From NCBI GenBank assembly GCA_026713545.1, contig JAPOOG010000150.1, positions 100,023 to 164,022 of the forward strand: DNA of 64,000 nucleotides, read 5' to 3'. The translations under genes were made by a program, and so were the position numbers. Origin of the DNA: Bryobacterales bacterium (GTDB lineage Bacteria > Acidobacteriota > Terriglobia > Bryobacterales > UBA6623). Positions 1 through 8,194 of the stretch are shown here, piece by piece. The notes beneath the pieces were generated by a model. It did no database searches. It was not told the origin of the DNA and saw nothing but the letters and a program-made list of their open reading frames with translations. Numbering within the stretch: position 1 is the stretch's first letter; every line of letters starts with the position of its first letter.

Positions 1-270
1 GTAATCGCGGAACCCTGCACCAGCCGGAAGGACACGAACTGCCTGGATGTGTGTCCGGTGGACGCGATCCACCCGAACCGCAAGTCTCCTGACTTTACAA
101 ATGCCGCCAAGCTTCACATCAACGCAATGACGTGTATTGGTTGCGGCTCGTGCTTTCGTGTGTGTGCGGCGCAGGCGATCTTCTCTCGCGAGGAGTTACC
201 GGCGTCCTACGAGCCGTATGACCTTGAGAACCTGCAGTATTTCCAACTAGCTCGGCAAGAGAGAGCCTAG
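1..270 (+). CDS. 7Fe-type ferredoxin, 5' end outside window
   Basis: The frame is open from the first base and stops at 270, so the gene starts just upstream (the family usually begins a few residues before the first visible codons). Two cluster motifs are visible: C-x7-C-x3-C-P near the N-terminus, the FdxA-like arrangement that typically binds a 3Fe-4S or 4Fe-4S cluster, and C-I-G-C-G-S-C-x3-C-A, which binds a 4Fe-4S cluster. Ferredoxins of this type carry low-potential electrons between cytoplasmic oxidoreductases. The last cysteine is followed by Ala instead of the usual Pro. An internal GTG at 49 is not a credible start because it would delete the first motif. The partner enzyme cannot be told from this end of the window. 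Confidence 0.9.
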   Translation, partial: VIAEPCTSRKDTNCLDVCPVDAIHPNRKSPDFTNAAKLHINAMTCIGCGSCFRVCAAQAIFSREELPASYEPYDLENLQYFQLARQERA

Positions 271-575
271 CTACCTGTCATCGTAGAGGACGGTTGCGCC
301 GCGGCCTGCTCGTCCCCGACTCGGTCATATTTCGGTCTCCCATCCAACGGGTAACGTAGACCCATTGGCTATTCGAGGCTTGTATTTCGCCGTCGTTTCC
401 CTCGATGTCCTGCAGCCCGTGATCGACGAACAACAATTCGCACTGCCGCTCGCCGAGAAGTCGTAGGGCCGGCTTTGAAACCTGAATAGGCCAGGCGGTG
501 TCTCTAGAGGTAACCTGTAAGCGGCTGCAGGGTGGAGTTGCGCGGCTATGCGCGGGGTTGCGCGGCTCAGGGTCA
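271..575. other. Intergenic stretch, no convincing gene
   Basis: About 300 bases between the ferredoxin and the next gene. A minus-strand open frame (278-661) has a protein-like central part but overlaps the next gene, has no clear ribosome binding site and matches no family I recognise. It may be a relic. No promoter, hairpin or RNA gene could be assigned. Confidence 0.35.
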
Positions 576-2120
576 ATGCGAGTAGGAGTGTCATGGTCAG
601 TCGAACGGCGTCTCCTGGCGCTCTCGCTGCTGGTTTCGTGCGCTTCCGCGCAGTCCATCACCGGCAGCGTCTACGAGCGCGTCGGCGACCGGCTTGTTCC
701 GCTGCGCAAGGCTCTCGTGTCAGCCGGATCGCCCGACGGCCGGCAAACGTTCACCGTCACCCGGACTGGTGACCGGGGCCAGTATCTGCTTGCGGGCGAG
801 GCGGCCGGTCGCCTGCGATTGAGGGCTGAGAAGTTCGGATACCTTGTTGTCTCGGCCGGCGGAAAAAAACAGACAGAGTTGAATGTCAGTTGCTTCAAAG
901 CCAAGTGCGGTCCGTTTGACTTCGAGCTGGTCAAAGGGGCTGTCGTGACCGGAACCGCAGTCGATGAGCTCAACGAACCCGTCAAGAACGCTCACATCTG
1001 GTTGCTCACGCCAAACGCTGCTTCGATGGAAGCCGCCAATTTGCGAGGCGAGGGGCTCACCGATGATCGCGGCCGATTCCGCATTATCGGTCTGCATGAG
1101 GGCGAATACGAACTGCATGGCGCTGTCGGCGGTCGGGGAAGGGGCGACGCAACTCTTCGCTCCGAACCCGTGCTGATTGACGTTGCCGCCGGCGAAGAGA
1201 TCGGCGGCATCTCGCTACGGCTCGCGGATATCGCCGGTTCGACGTTCACGGTTGCCGGACGCGTTGCCGGAGTCGATCTGTCATTGCGAGGCGACCACTT
1301 GTTGTGGATACGTCCGCTAAGAAAAATTGTTCAGGCTGGCCCTCGATACGGCTCATACATGTATCGGCTGGCGCATGACGGCGCCTTCACGGTTGAAGAT
1401 GTTCTGCCGGGAGACTACGTGTTCTCGTACAGCCAAAATCCTCGAAGCGGACCACAGCAACGATTCCCTCTCGGAGTGGTGCGCGTCGAGAACGAGATGC
1501 GGGGGTTCACTCTTCAGCCATCGGATCCGACGGGCTTTCGCGGGCGGGTGGAAAGCGACGGGAGCGAGCTACCCAATCATCTTTCCCTCAGCTTTGTGCG
1601 CGCCGATGACTCCGGCATTTCCACACGCGCCGGTGCGGCCTTTCCGGACTTCACTTTCCAGGAAAAACATCTCTTGCCGGGAACATACCGCCTTTCCGTG
1701 GCCAGCCGGGAATTTTATATCAAGAGCGTCCGCATTGGCGGCGAGACGTTGCCGCCGCAGGGCATTGAGCTGCGGTCTGGAGATATTCGCGATGTGACGC
1801 TGATTGTTTCATCCGAGTTCGCGCGTGTCCGGGGTCGCGTGAAGCCGTCCCGCGAACGGCGCGGAGACGAACCCGCAGCCGCGCATTATCGCGTTGGCCT
1901 CGAAGGGCCGAACGGGATTGTCTCGGCGCAAACAGATCAGAACGGCGCGTTCGCTTTCGAGAAGCTGACACCGGGGCCGTATCGGATCTGTGCCTGGAGC
2001 GACCGCAACTCGGCAGAGGTACACAGCCGGGAACTCTGGGAATCCGCCGGAGATGCGGTGCGGAGCTTTCTGATTGAACCCGGCAGTGGGGTCGAGATAG
2101 ATCTGACGGCCGTCGAATGA
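576..2120 (+). CDS. Secreted carboxypeptidase-regulatory-like (Ig-like fold) protein
   Basis: About 514 residues with an N-terminal signal peptide (hydrophobic LLALSLLVSCASAQ) followed by three or more modules of the carboxypeptidase regulatory-like type. Their repeated signature is a G-R-F-R-I/x-GLxxGxYxL turn, for example around codons 1075-1110, 1380-1410 and 1940-1980. These beta-sandwich modules are common in large acidobacterial cell-surface proteins; no catalytic domain is seen. The open frame extends to 498, but the signal peptide suggests ATG 576 or GTG 588. The stop overlaps the next gene's start (ATGA), so the two are translationally coupled. The specific function is unknown; a role in surface adhesion or glycan handling is only inference. 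Confidence 0.75.
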   Translation: MRVGVSWSVERRLLALSLLVSCASAQSITGSVYERVGDRLVPLRKALVSAGSPDGRQTFTVTRTGDRGQYLLAGEAAGRLRLRAEKFGYLVVSAGGKKQTELNVSCFKAKCGPFDFELVKGAVVTGTAVDELNEPVKNAHIWLLTPNAASMEAANLRGEGLTDDRGRFRIIGLHEGEYELHGAVGGRGRGDATLRSEPVLIDVAAGEEIGGISLRLADIAGSTFTVAGRVAGVDLSLRGDHLLWIRPLRKIVQAGPRYGSYMYRLAHDGAFTVEDVLPGDYVFSYSQNPRSGPQQRFPLGVVRVENEMRGFTLQPSDPTGFRGRVESDGSELPNHLSLSFVRADDSGISTRAGAAFPDFTFQEKHLLPGTYRLSVASREFYIKSVRIGGETLPPQGIELRSGDIRDVTLIVSSEFARVRGRVKPSRERRGDEPAAAHYRVGLEGPNGIVSAQTDQNGAFAFEKLTPGPYRICAWSDRNSAEVHSRELWESAGDAVRSFLIEPGSGVEIDLTAVE

Positions 2121-3760
2121 CGAGACTCGATCGACAGGATAGGCGTTTCCGGACAAGCCCGCTATGTGCTTGTCTCAGTCTCTTGCTTGTCTGCCTCGTG
2201 CTTGCCGGCGCCGGACAAATCCGGACGGGAGAGATCCGTGGATTCGTCGCCGCGGCGCACGGCAACGAGCCGTTGCGGAGCGTCCGGGTGGGTCTCGCTT
2301 CCAGCAAGATGTCGGGTAGTAGACCGGCAGTCAGCCGTCACGCGCGCACCGGCTTCGACGGGCGCTTCCGATTTGCGGACCTCCCGCTGGGTGGCTACTC
2401 GCTGAGTTTCCGCAAGGATGGCTACGAGGCGGATTCCAGCCTTTCGGCGAGCGTCAAGCTGAGTGGGGACGAACCGCGCACCGACCTTCGCGTCGAGATG
2501 AGGCGTTCGGCGGCGATTTCGGGCCGCGTCTTGGACGCCGATGGCGACGCTGTCCCGCTAGCGACCGTTCAACTCTACGAGAGGCTGACTGCGCAGGGGC
2601 TCTCACGGCTTCAATTCAAGCGCTCGGGAGTAACGAACGATCTCGGCGAGTCCCGTTTGTCGGGGCTCGCGCCCGGCCGCTATTTCGCGGCGGTGCAGCC
2701 ATTGAGCCTGCGCAGCCCGCGCGGGGTCCGCGCCTTCGAGTTCCCCAACGTGTACCATCCCGACGCGGGATCCATTGAGGAGAGCGCGCCGATCGCGGTG
2801 AGCTGGGGAATCGAACGCGAAGGGATCGATTTCCATCTGCCTCGGGCGATGCGCACGTCGGTCGAGGGGTCGGTCTTCCACGGCGAAAGCGGGCAGCCCT
2901 GCCCTGCCTGCAACGTGATCGTCATTGGCCCCGGCAACATCACCGTGGCTTCTGTTTCTCCTGACGAGCAAGGATTCTTCGCCGTGCGCGGGCTGCACCC
3001 CGGAGCATATCGATTGTTGGCCCAGACAGGCGGCGGCGGTTTTCATGCCGAGGAGTCCGTGCTGCTGGTCTCCCGCAAGGCCCTCGAAGTCGCGCTTGCC
3101 GTGTCCGCCACCCAGGACGTTGTCGGCCGCATCATCGCTGAAACCGCCCCTCCCGAGAACGACCCCGCGGCCCTCACCCAAGCGATGAGGGTGCGTCTCG
3201 TATCCGATGTGGGCGCCCCCAGCGGACGCTTGACCCGCCTGCCCACGCTCGCCGCCGGGGGCGAGTTCCGCTTCAGCGGCGTCTCGCCGGGCTCGCATCA
3301 CGTTTTTGTCACGGACCTGCCGAAAACAGCCTTCTTGAGTCGGATGTTGATCGACGGCCACCCGCTGAAGAGCCGGCGGGTGTCGGTTCCGCAAAGCGCA
3401 CCGCTAGAAGGACTCGAGATCCGCATCGCTTTCGATGCCGGCGTCGTACAGGGAACCGTTACTGAAGAGGGCTTGGCGGCTTCCGAAACTCCGGAGGGCT
3501 TCGTGGTCCTCCTCCCTGGTCGCTACGGAGAGGGTTGGCATTTCGAGCGCTTGGGGCGCTACCGCCGTGAAGACGGGGCTTATGCCCTATCAGGCGTCCC
3601 ACCGGGCTCCTACACCGTGTTCGCGGTCGGCCGCGACAATCACTTCGACCTCGGTATCGCCGAAGACCTGCGCTATCTGCGCGAACGCGGCCGCCGCGTG
3701 CTCGTCGCCGCGAATGAATCCGTCACGGTGGAGGCGCCATTCATTGCCAATCGTGAATAG
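2117..3760 (+). CDS. Secreted carboxypeptidase-regulatory-like protein, coupled to upstream paralogue
   Basis: 547 residues. The N-terminus is basic, followed by a hydrophobic stretch (CACLSLLLVCLVLAGAG), so it is exported. The body repeats the same beta-sandwich pattern as the gene upstream, with recurrent G-x-F-R-F-x-x-L-P-x-G-x-Y and 'A-x-I-S-G-R-V-L-D-A-D-G' strands, suggesting four or five modules. It starts inside the upstream stop codon (ATGA), so the two proteins are probably made together and may form one surface complex. No enzyme motif is visible. The neighbours do not reveal the ligand. Confidence 0.75.
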   Translation: MTRLDRQDRRFRTSPLCACLSLLLVCLVLAGAGQIRTGEIRGFVAAAHGNEPLRSVRVGLASSKMSGSRPAVSRHARTGFDGRFRFADLPLGGYSLSFRKDGYEADSSLSASVKLSGDEPRTDLRVEMRRSAAISGRVLDADGDAVPLATVQLYERLTAQGLSRLQFKRSGVTNDLGESRLSGLAPGRYFAAVQPLSLRSPRGVRAFEFPNVYHPDAGSIEESAPIAVSWGIEREGIDFHLPRAMRTSVEGSVFHGESGQPCPACNVIVIGPGNITVASVSPDEQGFFAVRGLHPGAYRLLAQTGGGGFHAEESVLLVSRKALEVALAVSATQDVVGRIIAETAPPENDPAALTQAMRVRLVSDVGAPSGRLTRLPTLAAGGEFRFSGVSPGSHHVFVTDLPKTAFLSRMLIDGHPLKSRRVSVPQSAPLEGLEIRIAFDAGVVQGTVTEEGLAASETPEGFVVLLPGRYGEGWHFERLGRYRREDGAYALSGVPPGSYTVFAVGRDNHFDLGIAEDLRYLRERGRRVLVAANESVTVEAPFIANRE

Positions 3761-3777
3761 CGGCTGGCCGTAGAGAT

Positions 3778-3824
3778 TGGCGGGCCCTGCAGGATTCGAA
3801 CCTGCGGCCTGCGGATTACGAGTC
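3778..3824 (-). pseudogene. Truncated 3' half of a tRNA gene (tRNA-Ile2-like fragment)
   Basis: On the minus strand this 47-base stretch reads from the anticodon loop through the variable loop, T arm, acceptor strand and CCA end of a tRNA. It matches 44 of 47 positions of the intact tRNA at 10947-11022 and lies in the same orientation. The 5' half is absent; to the right of 3824 similarity stops abruptly inside the anticodon stem. The anticodon position reads CGT instead of CAT. Such a displaced 3' end is the usual scar of integration into a tRNA gene, but a decayed duplicate tRNA is also possible. Confidence 0.75.
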
Positions 3825-4039
3825 AGAGCGAGAACCCCCGTGAAGGCGAAGATGATTGATGTACGGTTCTCTTGTCGGCGCCGAGACGAGCTAAAGCTCG
3901 CCGGGATGAGCGTGAATACGGACAGAAAACGGACACTCGGGCGCCCGGCCGGGCTCAGGGCGCTCATCTGTTGAGTTCGCAGCGTGCAAAGCGCCTCCAC
4001 GGCCCCAATCGGAGGTAGCAGTCATCGGCGCCGGTGTCC
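3825..4039. other. Gap between tRNA fragment and AraC gene
   Basis: 215 bases without a credible gene. A small open frame across the tRNA fragment is the translation of tRNA antisense and should not be annotated. A short hairpin (GAGC-taaa-GCTC, near 3888-3899) is visible. No integrase remnant could be recognised. Confidence 0.4.
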
Positions 4040-4912
4040 CTACGCTGTCCCGTTCACTATTCGGCGGGTCGGTCGTTTGTCGTGATGCGTTCCACGATGT
4101 TCCCTTCGATACTGGCGCGGCGAGCAGCCGCACGCAGCTTTGAACGCCTCGTTGAACCGGCTCAGGCTCTGAAATCCGGCCCTGAACGCGATGGAGACGA
4201 CAGGATCGTCCGTGGTAACGAGCAACCGTTGGGCATGCGAGATGCGATGCTGCGTGATGAACGTGCCCATCGTCGTATCGAACGCCCGACGAAAAAGGTT
4301 CATGGCATAGTTGGCGTGCATGCCGTTGGCTGCAGCGACCCGCTCCGAGGTCAGCGGCTGGTGGTAGTTCCGAGCGATGTAGCAGGCGAGTCGATCGGCT
4401 CGGGACAGAGCCGGCTCGGGGTAACTTGCTGTTCGACGATTCGAGACGACGCGCGCGAGCCGTAGCAGCCGAGCCTGCACCTCCAGCCACACAGCCCGCT
4501 CACTCCTCGGATCGCTCTCCGGGAGTTCGTGCTCCCACTGATGAAACTTCAGTTGATCGCAGGCATCGTGGGCCGAATCGATCATCAACTCGCCCTTCAG
4601 GACTCGATTCACCAAGATCGAGTCGAGCCCGGCGGCCAGGAAGCCGCTCAGCGGGACGGTCACCACAAAGTACGGCGCCTCGCCGACGAAATCCACGATC
4701 TGATGTGGGATCGCAGCCCAGAAAACCGCCAATCTCCTCGCCGCGATGGTAACGCGGCGTTCGCCGAGCAGGTATGTCAGCGAACCGGATCTGAGGAGGT
4801 TGAGCTCGATCTCGTTGTGCCGGTTCGGTCGGGGCATGCGCGCCGGCACCCACAGCTCGCAGGTGAAGCCGTAGGGTGAGAACTCGGGCCGTGTGTTGTC
4901 GAATCTTTGCAA
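4040..4912 (-). CDS. AraC-family transcriptional regulator
   Basis: 290 residues. The N-terminal ~120 residues look like a cupin-type sensor domain (H-N-E-I-E-L near residue 32, then alternating beta strands). The C-terminal ~100 residues form the double helix-turn-helix of AraC/XylS regulators: the first HTH around 'L-T-S-E-R-V-A-A-A-N-G-M-H', the second ending in the diagnostic 'V-S-I-A-F-x-x-G-F-x-S-x-S-x-F-N-x-A-F-K' and 'P-x-x-Y-R'. It is divergent from the pectate lyase at 5036, with a 123-base shared promoter region. It is therefore likely the sugar-responsive activator of the pectin cluster (inference from position). Confidence 0.88.
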   Translation of the reverse strand: MQRFDNTRPEFSPYGFTCELWVPARMPRPNRHNEIELNLLRSGSLTYLLGERRVTIAARRLAVFWAAIPHQIVDFVGEAPYFVVTVPLSGFLAAGLDSILVNRVLKGELMIDSAHDACDQLKFHQWEHELPESDPRSERAVWLEVQARLLRLARVVSNRRTASYPEPALSRADRLACYIARNYHQPLTSERVAAANGMHANYAMNLFRRAFDTTMGTFITQHRISHAQRLLVTTDDPVVSIAFRAGFQSLSRFNEAFKAACGCSPRQYRREHRGTHHDKRPTRRIVNGTA

Positions 4913-5035
4913 GCTGACATTAGAATACCGTAAGTTTAATCGCTAATGGAGGGAGAAACACGGAATAGAAGCAGTGACGATACAGGGTAAGTGGCAAGCG
5001 ACGGGTCTCGGCTCGCAGCCGCACCGGAGGTGACC

Positions 5036-6511
5036 ATGAATTTTCTTCAACCCACAGGGATTGCTCTTGCAATGTTGAGCGGCCTGTTCGCGGCGGCCCT
5101 CGGCCCTGGAGCGTTGGGGCAGACCCCGCGTGTTCCCGCTTTTCCTGGCGCGGAAGGCCACGGCTCGATGACGCGAGGCGGCAGGGGCGGACAAGTGATT
5201 GCCGTGACGAATCTGAACGATTCGGGACCCGGCAGCTTGCGCCATGCGGCTGAAGCCGATGGTCAGAGGATCGTCGTCTTCCGCGTCTCAGGCACGATCA
5301 CCCTGGAAAGCCAGTTGAAAATCTCCCATCCCTACATCACCATCGCCGGCCAGACAGCCCCGGGAGACGGCGTTACCCTTCGAAAACATCCGATCCAGAT
5401 CGACGCCGACGAGGTGGTGATCCGATACATTCGTGTCCGCCTGGGCGATGAGTCCGGAGATGACGCAGACGCCATAGCGAGCCGGTACCACAAGAACATC
5501 ATTCTCGACCACGTCTCCGCGAGCTGGAGCGTTGATGAAGCGGTCTCCATCTATCACTGTGAAAACGTGACGGTCCAATGGTGCCTGATCTCGGAGAGCC
5601 TGTACGAATCGAACCACGTCAAAGGCCATCACGGGTTCGGGGGGATCTGGGGGTCCAACTACAGCACCTACCACCACAACCTGCTCGCGCACCACAGCAG
5701 TCGGAATCCCCGTTTCGCCTCGGGTTGCGGATACACGGACTACCGCAACAACGTGCTATTCAACTGGGGTTACAACAGCGCCTACGGAGGAGAAAAACGA
5801 CAGCAAGGCAACCCGAAGTTCAGTTTCTGCGTTGTCAACATGGTGGCCAACTACTACAAGCCGGGACCCGCGACGATTCCGGGGCAAGTAGCACGGCGCA
5901 TCGTCAATCCGTATTCGAGCAACCGTGGATTCGCCAAATGGTTTGTTGCCGACAACTTCATGCATGGCAATGCCGCCGTCACCGCCGACAACTGGGACGG
6001 GGGCGTGCAGCCGCAGCACGGCAGGTCGTCCATCGCGGGACTGAAGCTTGATGAGCCTTGGCCGGCCATGCCGATCCGCCGACAATCCGCGGAAGAGGCT
6101 TATCGAGCTGTCCTTCACGATGCGGGAGCGACCTTGCCCAAGCGAGACGCGGTCGATCTGCGCATCGTCGAAGAGACCCGCAGGGGCGAGGCAACGTATG
6201 AAGGAAAGGGATACAAGCGAGATCGGCAAGTCGTTGATCCGTCCAAACCGTCCGGCATCATCGACTCGCCGGACGACGTGGGCGGCTGGCCCGAGCTGGC
6301 CGGTTTGCAGGGGCCGCGCGACAGCGACGACGACGGCATGCCCGACGGATGGGAAGAGAAATTCGGGCTCGACCCTCGCGCCGCCGCGGATGCCGCGCTG
6401 GACAGCGACGGCGACGGGTACACCGACATCGAAGAGTATCTGAATGGAACCGATCCGACGCAGTTCGTGGACTATACCCTGCCGGAGAACAACAGAAACA
6501 CGCTCAAGTAA
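5036..6511 (+). CDS. Secreted pectate lyase, PL1-type, with C-terminal calcium-binding repeat
   Basis: 491 residues from ATG 5036, chosen because a strong GGAGGTGA lies just upstream and a signal peptide (LAMLSGLFAAALGPGALG) follows; the open frame itself starts at 4991. The mature protein opens with the A-F-P-G-A-E-G-x-G motif and the right-handed beta-helix signature 'G-S-L-R-x-A' and 'Y-I-T-I-A-G-Q-T-A-P-G-x-G-V-T' typical of bacterial PL1 pectate lyases. Later come 'H-V-S-A-S-W-S-V-D-E' (Asp ligands) and R-N-P-R (catalytic Arg region). The last ~60 residues contain two D-x-D-x-D-G loops like thrombospondin type-3/dockerin-like calcium sites. It would cleave polygalacturonate outside the cytoplasm. 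It heads the pectin cluster. Confidence 0.9.
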   Translation: MNFLQPTGIALAMLSGLFAAALGPGALGQTPRVPAFPGAEGHGSMTRGGRGGQVIAVTNLNDSGPGSLRHAAEADGQRIVVFRVSGTITLESQLKISHPYITIAGQTAPGDGVTLRKHPIQIDADEVVIRYIRVRLGDESGDDADAIASRYHKNIILDHVSASWSVDEAVSIYHCENVTVQWCLISESLYESNHVKGHHGFGGIWGSNYSTYHHNLLAHHSSRNPRFASGCGYTDYRNNVLFNWGYNSAYGGEKRQQGNPKFSFCVVNMVANYYKPGPATIPGQVARRIVNPYSSNRGFAKWFVADNFMHGNAAVTADNWDGGVQPQHGRSSIAGLKLDEPWPAMPIRRQSAEEAYRAVLHDAGATLPKRDAVDLRIVEETRRGEATYEGKGYKRDRQVVDPSKPSGIIDSPDDVGGWPELAGLQGPRDSDDDGMPDGWEEKFGLDPRAAADAALDSDGDGYTDIEEYLNGTDPTQFVDYTLPENNRNTLK

Positions 6512-6548
6512 GCATTAGTAGTCGACCAGTGCCTCCAGGGAGGACAGT

Positions 6549-6680
6549 ATGCCTCGAAACACGAGACGTCCAATCCTGACCGGGCCGCCTGGGCTATCGC
6601 TGCTACGCGGGACTGCACGCTCTCAGCAGCCTGTTCCCAATGTGGACGAGCGGCGCCTTGTCCCGGCATCCACCCGCATC
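6549..6680 (+). pseudogene. Vestigial 5' end of a Sde182-type gene (Tat leader remnant)
   Basis: The frame 6549-6680 translates to a leader that aligns codon by codon with the start of the gene at 9359: both begin M-P-x-x-T-R-R-x-x-L-T-G, share 'G-L-S' and end with 'D-E-R-x-x-V-x-x-S-T'. The twin-arginine pattern is intact, but the rest of that gene is missing. Instead the different signal peptide of the following gene begins at 6681. I read this as the broken end of a duplicated gene copy, not as part of the next protein, although it is in frame with it. Confidence 0.6.
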
Positions 6681-7936
6681 ATGAAGTCTCTTGCCAAACT
6701 TCCCGGCATCTTGCTGCTGATCGGACTTGGCAGCGTCTCCACTTCCGCCAAGGAGCGCCTCTTTGTCCTTACCGACATCGGGGGCGATCCGGATGACCAG
6801 ATGTCCATGGTTCGGTTAATGACCTACGCCAACCACATGGATATCGAAGGCCTTGTCGCCACGCCGACGGGAAGTCGGAGCAGTGTCGCCCCAGAGCACA
6901 TCCAGAGGATTATTGACGCCCACGGGAAGGTCCGCGACAACTTGGAACTGCACGAATCCGGATACCCCACAGCGGAGTACCTGCGCGATCGCATCACGAA
7001 GGGGATCCCATTCGATGGGATGCAGGGTGTGGGCGAGGGCAAGGATTCAGCTGGATCCGAACTGCTGATTCGCGCCGTAGACCGCGATGATCCGCGGCCA
7101 TTATGGGTGACCGTTTGGGGCGGCCCCAACGTGCTCGCCCAAGCGCTCTGGAAGGTACGCGCGACGCGGTCTCCAGACGAACTCGCCGGATTTGTCGCCA
7201 AGCTCCGCGTTTATGCCATCTCCGACCAGGACAACAGCGGCCCATGGATTCGCAGGAAAGGACCCCTGGGGGCCGTCTATCCCGGTTGGGAATTCATGAT
7301 GGAAGGCGACACGCCCTCGTTTCTCAATCTGATCAACAACGGTCTGAGCGATCCCGAGCGGCCAAATTGGGGCGGTTGGGGAGGTCGCTACGAGCTCTAC
7401 ACGCCGCGCATGGAGAAATGGTTCCTGGAACCCGAGACCCGGCCGATCTGGACCAATGTCCAGGATGAAGTTTTGGGGAATGACGGCGAATGGCACACCA
7501 CCAACCACGCGACGATCTGGCGCTGGCGCTCCGCCTGCAGAACGACTTCGCCGCACGCATGGACTGGACGATCCAACCCTATGACAAGGCGAACCACCCG
7601 CCGGTTCCCAGGCTTGACCATCCAGCCATGATCACCGCCAAGCCAAGCGAGCGTGTGGACCTCGGCGCAACGGGCTCGACCGATCCGGACGGCGATGCGC
7701 TTTCCTTCGAGTGGTTCTGCTACGCAGAGGCCGGCACGCGCGGGATTTCGAACGCCCGTACGGGTGTGATGCATAACATCGTCGGTTTCGACCAACCCAA
7801 AGCCTGGCTCAAGGTCAAAACCAACCGCGTGATGCCTCCAGGCACGGGCACGATGCACATCATTCTCGCCGTCACCGATCACGGCACGCCACGTCTGACC
7901 CGCTACAAGCGCGTGATTGTGAACGTGCAGGAGTGA
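6681..7936 (+). pseudogene. Sde182-type nucleoside-hydrolase-like protein, frameshifted
   Basis: A signal peptide ([20 protein letters not shown]) is followed by a nucleoside-hydrolase-like domain with '[10 protein letters not shown]' (metal/ribose-binding Asp cluster). This is the family of the cellulose-binding Sde182 protein (formerly DUF1593). The frame is lost near 7525-7535: the first frame carries the family motif A-T-I-W-R-W-R, while [11 protein letters not shown] and an Ig-like C-terminal domain with 'S-T-D-P-D-G-D-A-L' continue in another frame to a stop at 7936. One missing base, or a sequencing error, explains it. The family occurs in polysaccharide-utilisation loci and its reaction is not settled. 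Full length would be about 418 residues. Confidence 0.75.
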
Positions 7937-8036
7937 CCGGCCATGGGGCGATCATCCGGCGCAGATCCTGGAAGGCCTACAACTGCCTGATTATGAGCCC
8001 TTACGACTTACCGGCGAAAACGTCCGCGGCTTGCGC

Positions 8037-8090
8037 CTTCACCCCACGGGAATTGCTCTCGCAATGTTGATTGGCCTGCTCGCGGAGACC
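8037..8090 (+). repeat. Vestigial copy of the pectate lyase signal-peptide coding region
   Basis: 54 bases match 45 of 54 positions of 5045-5098, the signal-peptide coding part of the PL1 lyase gene, and translate to P-T-G-I-A-L-A-M-L-I-G-L-L-A. No start codon or downstream lyase sequence follows; the next gene starts at 8195. This is a leftover of a second, duplicated gene start inside the cluster. Confidence 0.65.
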
Positions 8091-8194
8091 GTTGGTCGAC
8101 CGGCGGGGTGCCGGAGACTGCTCAAGCGCAAACCGGGGTTCCCGACAATCTGCCGACTGGCACCAGAGTGAAGCGCACCAACGGAGTACAGACC

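Noticed and set aside
278..661. Minus-strand 127-codon frame upstream of the first surface protein
   Set aside because: Partly protein-like, but it overlaps the next gene's start and has no binding site or recognisable family. Kept only as a note in the intergenic entry.
3777..3974. 65-codon open frame starting A-G-P-A-G-F-E-P-A-A-C-G-L
   Set aside because: Same artefact: translation across the truncated tRNA fragment.
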